Shown: positions 25,597-34,192, counted from the first letter of the stretch. The stretch is 64,000 bases of DNA from Pampinifervens sp037481935 (GCF_046159715.1 NZ_JBJXCT010000005.1:62001-126000); one strand, 5' to 3'. Program-made: numbers and translations. Notes: a model not told the origin generated them from the sequence alone.

Positions 25597-25610
25597 AGGG
25601 GTAGCCCCTC
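25596..25610. terminator. Possible bidirectional hairpin between convergent hpf and glycine-zipper gene
   Basis: GAGGGG-TAG-CCCCTC forms a 6-bp G:C-rich hairpin spanning the two stop codons. There is no T-run on either side, so intrinsic termination is doubtful. Confidence 0.3.
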
Positions 25611-26007
25611 AGGGGCATACTTCCCTCTCTTCAACCTTTACCACCTTACCATCCTGATAGTAGGTGGTCTTTACAATCCTGCAGTTACCTTTTGAAGCTA
25701 CAGGCTCGGCGTATACTCTCTCTCTTCCATCCTCTGACTTATACTCCACTGGCCTGTTCTGCATGGCAGCCTCCCTTGAAGCCCTTGCCGCTATCTCCGT
25801 AATAGTTCCACCAATGACTGCACCCAGAGCACCACCTATCACAGCTCCACGCCACCTGTTGTTCCTGTCTATGAGGGCACCAGCTATGGCACCACCCACT
25901 GCTCCAACAGTTGCCCCCTCATAGGTTCTCTGCGTGGTCACCTGACCGCAGGAAAAAAGAAAGCCTGCGGAGAAGACAGTCAATAGAAACAGTGCCTTCT
26001 TTTTCAT
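25609..26007 (-). CDS. Glycine-zipper lipoprotein
   Basis: This 132-residue protein has a lipoprotein signal peptide ending LFSC (Cys20), followed by two glycine-zipper hairpins (about residues 33-70, GAVGGAIAGALI and GAVIGGALGAVIGG) typical of the YMGG/17-kDa antigen-like outer-membrane proteins. The C-terminal part is soluble and has two Cys (GNCRIV and the final CP). AGGAGG precedes the ATG. It is convergent with hpf. Its role in the envelope is unknown. Confidence 0.75.
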   Translation of the reverse strand: MKKKALFLLTVFSAGFLFSCGQVTTQRTYEGATVGAVGGAIAGALIDRNNRWRGAVIGGALGAVIGGTITEIAARASREAAMQNRPVEYKSEDGRERVYAEPVASKGNCRIVKTTYYQDGKVVKVEEREVCP

Positions 26008-26011
26008 TTTA

Positions 26012-26764
26012 TCACCTCCTTTCTTTACTTAATAATATACTCTCTTCCATTAAAACTTCCTTAAAAATGCTGATGGACTGCCATCCCCTCCGGTCAAGGT
26101 CATAATCAAGGCAGAGGGTGAAGTAATCCCTCAATTCCTCATGGTCATAACCTTTAACCTTAATCCTGCCCTGCTCAAGGTCATGGTAGAACTCTTCTCT
26201 TGACCTCCTACATTGTTCTTCTATAAAGCTGTCCAGCCAGACAGGGGCATCCTTTCTGACAAGGAAAAGAGCAAAGACAAAGGGAAGACCATGTAGCCGG
26301 AACCACTCTTCACCGAGGTCATAGACATAAGGCCACTTGCCGGATAACTTTTCCCTTATAGCCTCATCTCCTATGAGCATCAGAGCTTCGGCCCTGTGCC
26401 TTTCTTCCACAAGTTCTGGTTCATTCTGATAAACTTTTCTCACAAGGTAAAGGGCCAGCACTCTGGATGTCATGGATGCAGGCGTAAGATAGAGGCTTTT
26501 TATAAGTTCAATGGGCTCTCTTGAAAAGATAAGAACAGAACAGGCTCTTTTCTTGGAGGATATGGATACACCCGGCACTACCCTGTATTCCTCCGGGTGT
26601 AGTAAGAATTCAACGGAAGAGACTATTCCCGCCTGTATCTTATTTTCTCTGAGCCTTTTAACCAGGTCTGAGGGGTGTCCTTCAAGAAGACCAACTCTGG
26701 AGGTATCCCAGCGGTAAAACAGGGGGAGTGTATTCAGATAGCCCACTTTGCCAATCCTCAGCAT
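26012..26764 (-). CDS. mqnA: Chorismate dehydratase MqnA (futalosine menaquinone pathway)
   Basis: MqnA dehydrates chorismate to 3-(1-carboxyvinyl)oxybenzoate, the entry to menaquinone by the futalosine route. The 250-residue protein begins RIGKVGYLNTLPLFY and has IQAGIVSSVEFLL and LMLIGDEAI, the family signature of a periplasmic-binding-protein fold. Its ATG overlaps the trpD stop by one base (TAATG). The pathway partners mqnB, C and D are not in the window. Confidence 0.88.
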   Translation of the reverse strand: MLRIGKVGYLNTLPLFYRWDTSRVGLLEGHPSDLVKRLRENKIQAGIVSSVEFLLHPEEYRVVPGVSISSKKRACSVLIFSREPIELIKSLYLTPASMTSRVLALYLVRKVYQNEPELVEERHRAEALMLIGDEAIREKLSGKWPYVYDLGEEWFRLHGLPFVFALFLVRKDAPVWLDSFIEEQCRRSREEFYHDLEQGRIKVKGYDHEELRDYFTLCLDYDLDRRGWQSISIFKEVLMEESILLSKERR

Positions 26765-27777
26765 TAGATTCGCTTTGATAGCTCTATAAAGTCCTGCAGT
26801 TTTCTGTATGCTTTGCCAGATTGTATGGATTCCTTGGCGATTTCAAGGGCCGTGTTCCTGTCTTCGGTGATACCTGAAACCAGGATTCCAAACATAGAAT
26901 TTATTAAAACCATAAAATAAGCGGGTGAAACCTCTCCCTTAAGCACAGAAAGGACTATTTTTGAGCTTTCATCCACAGAAGACGCCCTTATGTATTCCAC
27001 CGGGTAAGTCCTGAATCCCATCTCTTCAGGATGAAAGTCATAGAGGAAAACTTCCCCATCTTTCAGCTCTGCAATGCGTGTAGGGGCGCTTATGGAAACC
27101 TCATCCATGCCATCTTTACCATGCACCACGAAGGCTCTTTTTATTCCCACGCCCCTCAGGGCAAAGGCTACCTTGTCCACAAGATGGTCTGAAAATACTC
27201 CAAGAAGCTGTCTTCTTGCATCTGCAGGGTTTGAAAGGGGACCTATAAGGTTAAAGATGGAACGCAGTCCCACCTCTCTCCTTGGACCTATGACCCTTTT
27301 CATGGCTGGATGGAACATGGGTGCAAACATAAAGCCTATACCTATCTCCTCAATCATGGTCTTTACCTGCTCAGGTCCGAGGTCTATCCTTGCACCGAGG
27401 TGTTCAAGAAGGTCTGCACTGCCGCTTTTTGAAGACACGGACCTGTTTCCATGCTTGGCAACCCTTATGCCTGCACCCGCAAGCACAAAGGCTACAGCGG
27501 TTGACACATTGAAGGTCTCCGACATATCCCCACCTGTTCCACATGTGTCCACAAGGTTTTCCCTGTCCTCTACCTCTACTCTCGTTGCCTTTTCTCTGAA
27601 AAAACTGGCCGCCCCCTCTATCTCCTCAGGAGTCTCTCCCTTCATCTTTGTGCCCATTATGAAGGCACCTATCTGGGCATCGGTGGCTCTGCCTTCCACT
27701 ATGTCTTCCAGCGCCTGCCTGACCTCTTCTCTGGTGAGGTTCTTGAACTCTGAAAGTTTTCTGAGCAGTTCCTTCAT
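26764..27777 (-). CDS. trpD: Anthranilate phosphoribosyltransferase
   Basis: TrpD joins anthranilate to PRPP in tryptophan synthesis. The PRPP loop CGTGGDMSETFNVST (about residue 78), KHGNRSVSSKSGSADLLEHLG, and the HPAMKRV..PRREVG segment are diagnostic. Length (337) is normal. The start is ATG 27777, with TAAAAT 8 bases upstream. It is coupled to mqnA. Pairing with a chorismate-using menaquinone gene groups two chorismate branches in one operon. Confidence 0.95.
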   Translation of the reverse strand: MKELLRKLSEFKNLTREEVRQALEDIVEGRATDAQIGAFIMGTKMKGETPEEIEGAASFFREKATRVEVEDRENLVDTCGTGGDMSETFNVSTAVAFVLAGAGIRVAKHGNRSVSSKSGSADLLEHLGARIDLGPEQVKTMIEEIGIGFMFAPMFHPAMKRVIGPRREVGLRSIFNLIGPLSNPADARRQLLGVFSDHLVDKVAFALRGVGIKRAFVVHGKDGMDEVSISAPTRIAELKDGEVFLYDFHPEEMGFRTYPVEYIRASSVDESSKIVLSVLKGEVSPAYFMVLINSMFGILVSGITEDRNTALEIAKESIQSGKAYRKLQDFIELSKRI

Positions 27778-27785
27778 AAGCTAAG

Positions 27786-27791
27786 ATTTTA
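27786..27791 (-). promoter_or_regulatory. -10 element of trpD-mqnA
   Basis: TAAAAT on the minus strand ends 8 bases before the trpD ATG. The -35 region would fall on the left dyad operator at 27804-27818. Confidence 0.4.
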
Positions 27792-27803
27792 AACCAGAGT
27801 ATG

Positions 27804-27818
27804 TTTGAATTCTTCAAA
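27804..27818. promoter_or_regulatory. Dyad operator, left copy (TTTGAA-N3-TTCAAA)
   Basis: This is a perfect 6-bp inverted repeat with a 3-base spacer, shared with a second copy about 32 bp to the right. It covers the expected -35 region of trpD. The binding protein is unknown. Confidence 0.5.
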
Positions 27819-27835
27819 GGATAGAGGGCTGGCCC

Positions 27836-27850
27836 TTTGAAAAGTTCAAA
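27836..27850. promoter_or_regulatory. Dyad operator, right copy (TTTGAA-N3-TTCAAA)
   Basis: This is a second copy of the same inverted repeat, close to the expected -35 region of selD. Together the two copies also form a larger imperfect palindrome at 27803-27851. Confidence 0.5.
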
Positions 27851-27872
27851 CTTTCACCTTACTGAACTGTTT

Positions 27873-27878
27873 TATGAT
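27873..27878 (+). promoter_or_regulatory. -10 element of selD
   Basis: TATGAT ends 8 bases before the selD ATG, and no ribosome binding site is present. Confidence 0.4.
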
Positions 27879-27886
27879 AAAAGACC

Positions 27887-28900
27887 ATGGAGCTTTTGAG
27901 GCTTGTGAGGGCGTCGGGCTGAGCCAGTAAGCTGGGTCCGGCGGACCTGGAGGAGCTTGTAAAAGGGCTTGAGCTCTACGTGGACCAGAACACCCTTGTG
28001 GGTGTGGGCGATGATGCGGGAGTCTACTCTTTTGGTGGAAATGTCTTTGTGCACACGGTGGACTTTATAACTCCTGTAGTGAACGACCCATACCTGTGGG
28101 GTGCCATATCCACCGCCAACTCTCTGAGCGATGTTTACGCCATGGGATGCAGACCTCTGAACGCTCTGGCTATTGTAGGCTTCAACAACTGCGAGCTTGA
28201 AGTAGAAGTTCTGAAAGAAGTTATGAGAGGCTGTGCCGAAAAGTTGAGAGAGGCGAAGACAGTGCTTCTTGGAGGGCATACCATTGACGATAAAGAGCCC
28301 AAGTTTGGGCTTGCAGTCATGGGCGTGTGCGAGGAAGGTAAGTATCTCACTCAGCAGGGAGCAAAGCCCGGAGAGCTTCTTGCACTCACAAAGCCTGTGG
28401 GCGTGGGAATCCTCACCAAGGCTATAAAGGAAGGAAAGCTGAAAGAAAGGGATATAAGCCACGCCATAGAATACATGCTCATGCTAAACGACAGAGCCTC
28501 TCTTTTAGCAAGGGAGTTTGCCAGTGCATGCACCGATGTGACTGGCTTTGGACTTCTGGGACATGCCTACAACATAGCCAGAAGGTCAGGCGTAAGGCTT
28601 GCCATAGACTTCTCTGCTGTGCCAGTTTATGATGAGGCTGTTCACTTTGTAAGGCAAAAGCTCTATCCCAAGGGTGCCATGGACAACTATAACTTTGTGA
28701 AGGGACATCTCCTTGAGGATGGGCTTGAGTGGTGGAGGCTTCTGCTCCTTTCTGACCCTGTTACCTCAGGTGGGCTTCTCTTTAGCTTTTCAGAAGATAA
28801 GAGAGAGGAGCTTCTCAGGAGGGCTCAGGAGCTTGGTGTAAGTGTGTGGTTTGTGGGAAGGGTGGAGGAGGGAGAGGGGCTCAGGGTCTACCGCTCTTAG
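27887..28900 (+). CDS. selD: Selenide, water dikinase, selenocysteine-containing (UGA codon 12)
   Basis: SelD makes selenophosphate from selenide and ATP, the selenium donor for selenocysteine. The 337-residue reading starts MELLRLVRASG, then in-frame TGA (27920-27922), then ASKLGPADLEEL. The UGA falls on the active-site Cys17 position of E. coli SelD, three residues before the conserved Lys, so it is read as Sec12. Further motifs are GVGDDAGVYSF, TPVVNDPYLWGAISTANSL, LLGGHTIDDKE and DVTGFGLLGH. A SECIS-like hairpin follows the UGA. A start downstream of the UGA would lose the catalytic loop and is rejected. Confidence 0.93.
27932..27950 (+). promoter_or_regulatory. Bacterial SECIS-like hairpin in selD
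   Basis: CTGGGTCC pairs with GGACCTGG over 8 bp (two G:U pairs), with the 3-base loop GGC. The loop begins 17 bases after the UGA. Both the G-rich apical loop and the distance fit the known bacterial SECIS form. Confidence 0.65.
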
Positions 28901-30456
28901 ACTGTTCCCTCTCTTCTCAGGTTCTCTCTGGAGAGTATGTAGCTTTTTCTCATCATTGCCCTGTTGAGGGCATCCACAAAGCCGTTTACGCTCGCCCTTA
29001 TTATGTCCACATCCACTCCCCTTCCACTGGCACGCACTCCATTTAGCTCAATCACAAGCCTTGACTCCGCCTGTGCATCCGTGTTGGGTGTGAGAGCCTT
29101 GATGGAGAAGTCCAGGAGCTCTGGCTCTATCTCCAGCGCCTTCTGTATTGCCCTTATTATAGCGTCCACGGGTCCATTGCCGGTGGATGTGGCGGTCCTT
29201 TCTTCTCCCCTGAAGGAGAGCACCACAGTAGCGGTTGGTAGAAGCCTGTCTCCCGTCTGCACCTGGTAGTGAAGGACTCTTATGGGCTCTTCCTCTTCGT
29301 GCTTTACAAACTCTTCATAAACAAGGGCTTCTATGTCCTCTTCGTAGACCTCCTTCTTCTTATCTGCCAGCGCCTTGAACTTTTCAAATATCCTGTCAAG
29401 GTCTTCCTCTGTGAACTCAAAGCCCATTTCTTTTAGCTTGCTCTTGAGGGCATGTCTGCCAGAGTGCTTGCCAAGGATTATGCGCGTTGAGGGAAAGCCT
29501 ACATCCTCTGGAGACATTATCTCGTAGGTGAGGGGGTTTGCCAGCACGCCGTGTTGGTGTATGCCCGATTCGTGTGCAAAGGCGTTGTCGCCCACCACTG
29601 CCTTGTTGGGCTGGACAAAACTCCCCGTTATTCTACACAGAAGCCTGCTTGTTCTGTATAGCTCCTTTGTGTTTATGCCCGTGTAAAGTCCTCCAAAGAA
29701 GTCCTTGCGGACCTTAAGAGCCATAACGATTTCTTCCAGTGCAGCGTTTCCCGCCCTCTCTCCTATACCGTTTATGGTGCACTCCACCTGTCTTGCTCCG
29801 TGCTTTACCGCCATGAGAGAGTTGGCAACAGCCATGCCAAGGTCATCGTGGCAGTGCACGCTTATTATTGCCCTGTCTATGTTGGGCACCTTGTTCCTTA
29901 TGCCCTCTATGAGGTCTGCAAACTCCTCAGGCACTGTGTAGCCAACCGTGTCTGGTATGTTTATCACAGTGGCACCCGCCTTTATGGCGGTCTCTATGAC
30001 CCTGTATAGGAAGTCCCTCTGGCTTCTGGTGGCATCCTCGCAGGAAAACTCCACCTCATCCGTAAATCTACGAGCATACTCCACCGCCCTTTTTGCCCTC
30101 TGGAGCACCTCTTCAGGAGAAAGCCTGAGCTTATACTTCATGTGAATTTCTGAAGTGGCTATGAAGGTATGAATTCTTTTTCTCTCTGCAGGTGCGAGAG
30201 CCTGACCTGCCAGCTCTATGTCCTTCTCAAGGGCTCTGGCAAGGGAGCATATGACGGGTCCTTTTACCTCCTGCGCTATGAGCTGGACCGCATCAAAGTC
30301 TCCCCTTGAAGCGGCCGCAAAACCCGCCTCTATCACATCCACCCCAAGCCTTGCAAGCTGATGTGCCATCTGCAGTTTCTCTTCTGTAGTCATAGAAAAG
30401 CCCGGTGCCTGCTCTCCGTCTCTGAGAGTGGTGTCAAAGATGTATACCCTGTCCAT
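28897..30456 (-). CDS. leuA: 2-isopropylmalate synthase
   Basis: LeuA condenses acetyl-CoA and 2-oxoisovalerate in leucine synthesis. It begins DTTLRDGEQAPGFSM, with the metal-binding SVHCHDDLGMAVANS, ECTINGIGERAGNAALEE, and the C-terminal leucine-binding regulatory domain (about residues 390-519). Length (519) is the long bacterial form. AGGAGG and a consensus-like promoter precede the ATG. It is convergent with selD (4-bp overlap). Confidence 0.95.
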   Translation of the reverse strand: MDRVYIFDTTLRDGEQAPGFSMTTEEKLQMAHQLARLGVDVIEAGFAAASRGDFDAVQLIAQEVKGPVICSLARALEKDIELAGQALAPAERKRIHTFIATSEIHMKYKLRLSPEEVLQRAKRAVEYARRFTDEVEFSCEDATRSQRDFLYRVIETAIKAGATVINIPDTVGYTVPEEFADLIEGIRNKVPNIDRAIISVHCHDDLGMAVANSLMAVKHGARQVECTINGIGERAGNAALEEIVMALKVRKDFFGGLYTGINTKELYRTSRLLCRITGSFVQPNKAVVGDNAFAHESGIHQHGVLANPLTYEIMSPEDVGFPSTRIILGKHSGRHALKSKLKEMGFEFTEEDLDRIFEKFKALADKKKEVYEEDIEALVYEEFVKHEEEEPIRVLHYQVQTGDRLLPTATVVLSFRGEERTATSTGNGPVDAIIRAIQKALEIEPELLDFSIKALTPNTDAQAESRLVIELNGVRASGRGVDVDIIRASVNGFVDALNRAMMRKSYILSRENLRREGTV

Positions 30457-30476
30457 TCCTTACCTCCTTGTAAATG

Positions 30477-30505
30477 ATAATAATTTGCAATTCACTTTTT
30501 GTCAA
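30477..30505 (-). promoter_or_regulatory. Sigma-70-type promoter of leuA
   Basis: On the minus strand TTGACA (30500-30505), a 17-bp spacer and TATTAT (30477-30482) make the best -35/-10 pair in the window. It lies across the end of the DUF429 gene, with a short leader carrying AAGGAGG. Confidence 0.65.
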
Positions 30506-31094
30506 GAGAAAGAGCAGAAGATATACACTCTCTCGTAGCAACCACTATCTCACCATCTCCACCGGAAAAACTCAAGGACCTGTCCGTAAGATAGCACACA
30601 CCTGCAAGCCAGCAGGCAATCGCATCCAGCTCATCCTGTGAGTATCCTCTTCTCTCAAGTTTCAAGGGAAGGCTCATGTAAAAGCCCAGTATGGCAACTC
30701 TGTCTTTCCTGTCAAGCCCGAGAATATCGTAGAGCGCACCCGGAAAGGTTTCAAAGACCTGAGCTCCTCCTTTTCTCAGGCTCTCTGCCAGTCTCATGGC
30801 TCTCTCTGTGAGCATTCTCATTGGACCGAGCGTCACGGGGAAAAACCTGTGCCCGTGCTTTCTCAGAAGAAGGTCACACTCTCTGAAATGTGGACCCCTC
30901 TCATGGAGGCTTTTTCTTCCCGCTGGAATAGAAAGGGGGGCATCTATCATCACAAGTGAAAACCTGCTGGCAAGTTCAAGTATCTCTTCATCAGTGTATA
31001 GCACGCCCACCTTAAGCTTCCCCTCTTCCCAGTAGGCATAGCCCGTTTTTCTTTTTGGACTTCCCGCAAGGTCAAGACCGAGGATTTTCTCCAA
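30492..31094 (-). CDS. DUF429 family protein, predicted RNase H-like fold
   Basis: This 200-residue protein begins (after TTG) EKILGLDLAGSPKRKTGYAY, then VMIDAPLSIP and RECDLLLRKHGHRFFPV, the DUF429 signature of predicted nucleases with an RNase H-like fold. The TTG at 31094 is chosen because GAGAGG precedes it and homology begins there. The longer reading into hldD is not supported. It overlaps the hldD stop by 23 bp. Activity is unproven. Confidence 0.7.
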   Translation of the reverse strand: MEKILGLDLAGSPKRKTGYAYWEEGKLKVGVLYTDEEILELASRFSLVMIDAPLSIPAGRKSLHERGPHFRECDLLLRKHGHRFFPVTLGPMRMLTERAMRLAESLRKGGAQVFETFPGALYDILGLDRKDRVAILGFYMSLPLKLERRGYSQDELDAIACWLAGVCYLTDRSLSFSGGDGEIVVATRECISSALSLDKK

Positions 31095-32004
31095 GCCTCT
31101 CAAGGTATTCCCGTATACCCTCCTCAAGGCTATACTGGGGTTCGTAGCCAAGGAGCCTCTTTGCCTTTGAGATATCCGCTTGCGTGTGATATTGATAGAA
31201 GTCGTAGGGGCAATCAAAATACTCAGGCTGATAGTTCATACCAAGATAGTAGTTCAGTATAGAAACTATCTCGTTAAAGCTCCGAGCCTGACCGGTGGCT
31301 ATGTTAAATATTCCAGAAACATCCTTCTCAAAGGCCAGAAGGTTTGCCCTCACCACATCCTCCAAGTAGACGAAGTCTCTCTTCTGTTCTCCCCATTTAA
31401 AAAGTCTAGGACGTTTACCCTCTTTCATCTGTCTGTATATCTGATAAACCATACTTGCAGTCTTTCCCTTATAGTGCTCTCCAGGACCGTAGACATTGAA
31501 GTATCTCAGACCAACAACCTGAACCTCTGTGTGTCTTTCCATAAAACCCATGGCTATCCTGTCCATCATGAGCTTGGAAAAGCCGTAGATGTTCTCCGGC
31601 TTTAACCCCTCCTCTTCCCTCATTGGTGGGGGGGTGTTGCCATAAACTCCTGCAGAGGAGGCATAGATGAGTTTGGCTTCCCAATGAAGGCAGGCATCGA
31701 GTATATACCTCATGCTGTCTGCATTGACACTGAGCATTCTATTCTGGTCCATAACTGTCGTATCCGTTATGGCTCCCTGATGAAAGACAGCATCAAAGTG
31801 ATGGCTATTCTTGAGCCATTCCCAGAGATGCGGGTCTGATAAGTCCCCCGTTATAACTTCACCGCTGAAGCCCACAAGGTTTTTAAAGTGTCCAGAAGAA
31901 AAATCGTCAAGCACATAAACCCTTGAAACCTGGTATTTTTTCTCAAGAGCCTTTGCAAGATTTGAGCCTATAAAGCCAGCACCACCGGTAACCAGAAATC
32001 TCAT
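31072..32004 (-). CDS. hldD: ADP-L-glycero-D-manno-heptose 6-epimerase
   Basis: HldD epimerises ADP-heptose for the LPS inner core. This SDR-type epimerase begins LVTGGAGFIGSNLA and has HQGAITDTT, YASSAGVYG, the catalytic YGFSK and the LRYFNVYGPGEHYKG motif that is typical of HldD. Length (310) is normal. It overlaps yidC by 4 bp. Confidence 0.88.
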   Translation of the reverse strand: MRFLVTGGAGFIGSNLAKALEKKYQVSRVYVLDDFSSGHFKNLVGFSGEVITGDLSDPHLWEWLKNSHHFDAVFHQGAITDTTVMDQNRMLSVNADSMRYILDACLHWEAKLIYASSAGVYGNTPPPMREEEGLKPENIYGFSKLMMDRIAMGFMERHTEVQVVGLRYFNVYGPGEHYKGKTASMVYQIYRQMKEGKRPRLFKWGEQKRDFVYLEDVVRANLLAFEKDVSGIFNIATGQARSFNEIVSILNYYLGMNYQPEYFDCPYDFYQYHTQADISKAKRLLGYEPQYSLEEGIREYLERLGENPRS

Positions 32005-33500
32005 TTTTTCTTCCTCTTCTTCTGAGACTGCGAGGGCTTACCCTTGAAGGTCAACTTCTTTATTATGTAGGTCTGTCCAAGGTTAAAAACATTGTTGAGA
32101 GTCCAGTAGAGAACAAGACCCGCAGGAAAACTGGCAAAGAGGAAGGTGAAGACCACAGAGGTTATTATCATTATGTAATTCTGGGATTTTTCTGGGCTTG
32201 GGCTTATGAACTGCTGGGCTATCATGGTGACACCCATCAAAATGGGCAGTATGTAGTAGGGGTCTTTCTGAGCAAGGCTCTGTATCCAGAGAAACTTGGC
32301 AAGCTGAAGGTCTGTGGTTATGGTGAGAACTTTATAGAGGGCAAAAAATACAGGTATCTGAAGGAGTATGGGAAGGCATCCCGACATGGGATTGAAGCCC
32401 ACCTCACTGTATAGCTTCATCATTTCTTCCTGAAACTTTGCAGGATCGTTTTTATACTTCTCTTTGAGCTCCTGCATCTTTGGGGCTAGCTCTGCCATTT
32501 TGCCCATGGCAACCGTGCTCTTGTATGTGAGGGGGAACATGAGAAGCCTCACAATAAGGGTCAGGGCAAATATGGAAACAACCCATGAGTGAAGATGCTC
32601 GTATATCCAGTACATGAAAATGAAAAGAGGCTTGACTATTAGCCTTAAGGTGCCAAAGTCTATCACATCAGACAGACCTATTTCTCTGAGTCTTGAATAC
32701 TCCTTGGCACCCGCGTAAAAGATTAATTCACCCCGAGGCTTCACCAGTGTAAGAGTCTCCTGTCCCTGCAGTCTGTATATGGCAACAGCGTCTATATTCC
32801 CAGAAAAGCCCTTGAAGTAGTATCTGCTCTCCTCACCTGCAAAGCCTATCTGTCCAGTTATGAGCTCCCTGCCCTCAACTTTTTTAGGGTCTAACCTTTC
32901 CACCTTATCACCTATCCTAATTACTGGACCAGAGTGGGTAAAGAAGTCATCCTCTTTGACGCGCATGCCTGAGTTTACAAAGACAGGGGGCAGTCCACTA
33001 CTTTCCAGCCTGAGAGTAAAGTAGTTGCCTCTGTATTCAAGAATTTTTCTTAGCTCAAAACTTCCCGACTTGAGGGTGGCAATTATTTTATTGCCCTCGG
33101 TCCTTATCTCGTAGGGTGAGAAGTTCAGAAGAAGGTCAGTCTCTGGCTCACCTGTGAAGACCTCAAGTGGATATATGCCAAGCCTTTTCTCCTCATCGGT
33201 AATCAGTTCCTTCCCATATCTTCTGTCTACAAGGCTCACAACCCTCGCACCCTCCTCCGAGAGCACGAGAATAAACTTCTCAAAGTCAAAGGTCTTCAGA
33301 GCTCTGGGCTTTCGCTCCTCTCTATTTGTTCCGAGGAGGAGGGATGGAACCTCCTGAGGCCTTTCTTCTACCTTCTCCTGTGGTTGTGGTGCTGGCTGAG
33401 GAGCAAAGAAGATGAGGTATGCCTGGTAACCAAAAAGAAATAGAGTCATTACCGCGAAGATTACCAGCAGTCCTCTTAAGTCCAAATCCTTCTTTTCCAT
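32001..33500 (-). CDS. yidC: Membrane protein insertase YidC
   Basis: This 499-residue insertase of the Gram-negative type has an N-terminal membrane helix (about 12-32), a large periplasmic P1 domain (about 35-295), and a C-terminal five-helix insertase core with LRLLMFPLTYKSTVAMGKM and MSGCLPILLQIPVFFALYKV. The basic tail (KPSQSQKKRKKK) is typical and binds ribosomes. It follows yidD with a 1-bp overlap. Confidence 0.95.
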   Translation of the reverse strand: MEKKDLDLRGLLVIFAVMTLFLFGYQAYLIFFAPQPAPQPQEKVEERPQEVPSLLLGTNREERKPRALKTFDFEKFILVLSEEGARVVSLVDRRYGKELITDEEKRLGIYPLEVFTGEPETDLLLNFSPYEIRTEGNKIIATLKSGSFELRKILEYRGNYFTLRLESSGLPPVFVNSGMRVKEDDFFTHSGPVIRIGDKVERLDPKKVEGRELITGQIGFAGEESRYYFKGFSGNIDAVAIYRLQGQETLTLVKPRGELIFYAGAKEYSRLREIGLSDVIDFGTLRLIVKPLFIFMYWIYEHLHSWVVSIFALTLIVRLLMFPLTYKSTVAMGKMAELAPKMQELKEKYKNDPAKFQEEMMKLYSEVGFNPMSGCLPILLQIPVFFALYKVLTITTDLQLAKFLWIQSLAQKDPYYILPILMGVTMIAQQFISPSPEKSQNYIMIITSVVFTFLFASFPAGLVLYWTLNNVFNLGQTYIIKKLTFKGKPSQSQKKRKKK

Positions 33501-33706
33501 CAGGGATAGTCCACTCCACCCTTAGAAAAGGGGTTACACCTTATAATTCTCCATATAGCTTTGAGCATACCTTTAACAACTCCATGCTTTTCAACTGCCA
33601 TTATGGCGTAGTTGGAGCATGTGGGATAATACCTGCAACTTGGTGGATAAAGCGGCGATATAAAAATCTGCCAGAGTCTCAAAAATCCAACAACCGCCTT
33701 CTTCAA
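33500..33706 (-). CDS. yidD: Membrane protein insertion efficiency factor YidD
   Basis: This 68-residue protein has the YidD signature YPPSCRYYPTCSNYA and the C-terminal RIIRCNPFSKGGVDYP. It assists YidC-dependent insertion at the inner membrane. It starts with TTG at 33706, overlapping the rpmH stop (TTGA). The gene that normally stands between rpmH and yidD, rnpA, is absent. Confidence 0.92.
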   Translation of the reverse strand: MKKAVVGFLRLWQIFISPLYPPSCRYYPTCSNYAIMAVEKHGVVKGMLKAIWRIIRCNPFSKGGVDYP

Positions 33707-33846
33707 GGTGTCAACCTTTTCCTTCCTTTCTGCCTTCTCCTTTTAATAATAGACCTTCCGCTCTTAGTTTCCATTCTGGCAAGGAAACCACTTTTGCGTT
33801 TACGCTTCAGGTTTGAAGTTCGTGTTACATTTCTCTGAGTTGCCAT
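33703..33846 (-). CDS. rpmH: 50S ribosomal protein L34
   Basis: This 47-residue very basic protein reads MATQRNVTRTSNLKRKRKSG, then FLARMETKSGRSIIKRRRQKGRKRL, the L34 signature with a slightly extended N-terminus. The coding strand was read directly from ATG 33846 to TGA 33703-33705. It is coupled to yidD by a 3-base overlap. Confidence 0.93.
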   Translation of the reverse strand: MATQRNVTRTSNLKRKRKSGFLARMETKSGRSIIKRRRQKGRKRLTP

Positions 33847-33883
33847 CCTTAACCTCCAGAATCATAAAAGGGGGAGGACCCCC

Positions 33884-34192
33884 TCACTTTACAAAGAGAA
33901 GTATTATAGCCACAAGCAGGGCGTAGAGGGCAAGAGTTTCTATGAAGGCAAGACCTATGAACATTATAGTCTGGAGCCTTCCACCAACTGTGGGGTTCCT
34001 TGCTACACCTTCCTGTGTGCCCCTTATGGCATGACCCATACCTACACCAGTCCCCAGAGCTGCAAGACCTATGGCAAGACCTGCACCCAGGAACATGAGA
34101 CCCTGCCTGAGGTTTTCCCCCTGTCCGGGCTCCGCCGCCAGAGCAAATGCAGGAGCAAGCAGTGCCAGAGCTGTCATGAGTCTGGTTTTCAT
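33884..34192 (-). CDS. atpE: ATP synthase F0 subunit c, with signal peptide
   Basis: This 102-residue c subunit (proteolipid) forms the rotor ring. Residues 1-20 (MKTRLMTALALLAPAFALAA) look like a cleavable signal peptide. Two membrane helices follow, with the polar loop RGTQEGVARNP and the proton-binding Glu in GLAFIETLALYALL (about residue 85). ATG 34192 follows AGGAGG by 8 bases. Upstream start codons in the same frame are rejected. It lies directly after atpB. Confidence 0.93.
   Translation of the reverse strand: MKTRLMTALALLAPAFALAAEPGQGENLRQGLMFLGAGLAIGLAALGTGVGMGHAIRGTQEGVARNPTVGGRLQTIMFIGLAFIETLALYALLVAIILLFVK

Noticed and set aside
27872..28462. 196-codon open frame on the minus strand opposite selD
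   Set aside because: It has no recognisable motif. Its composition is the mirror of selD codons, and the plus-strand reading has full family conservation.
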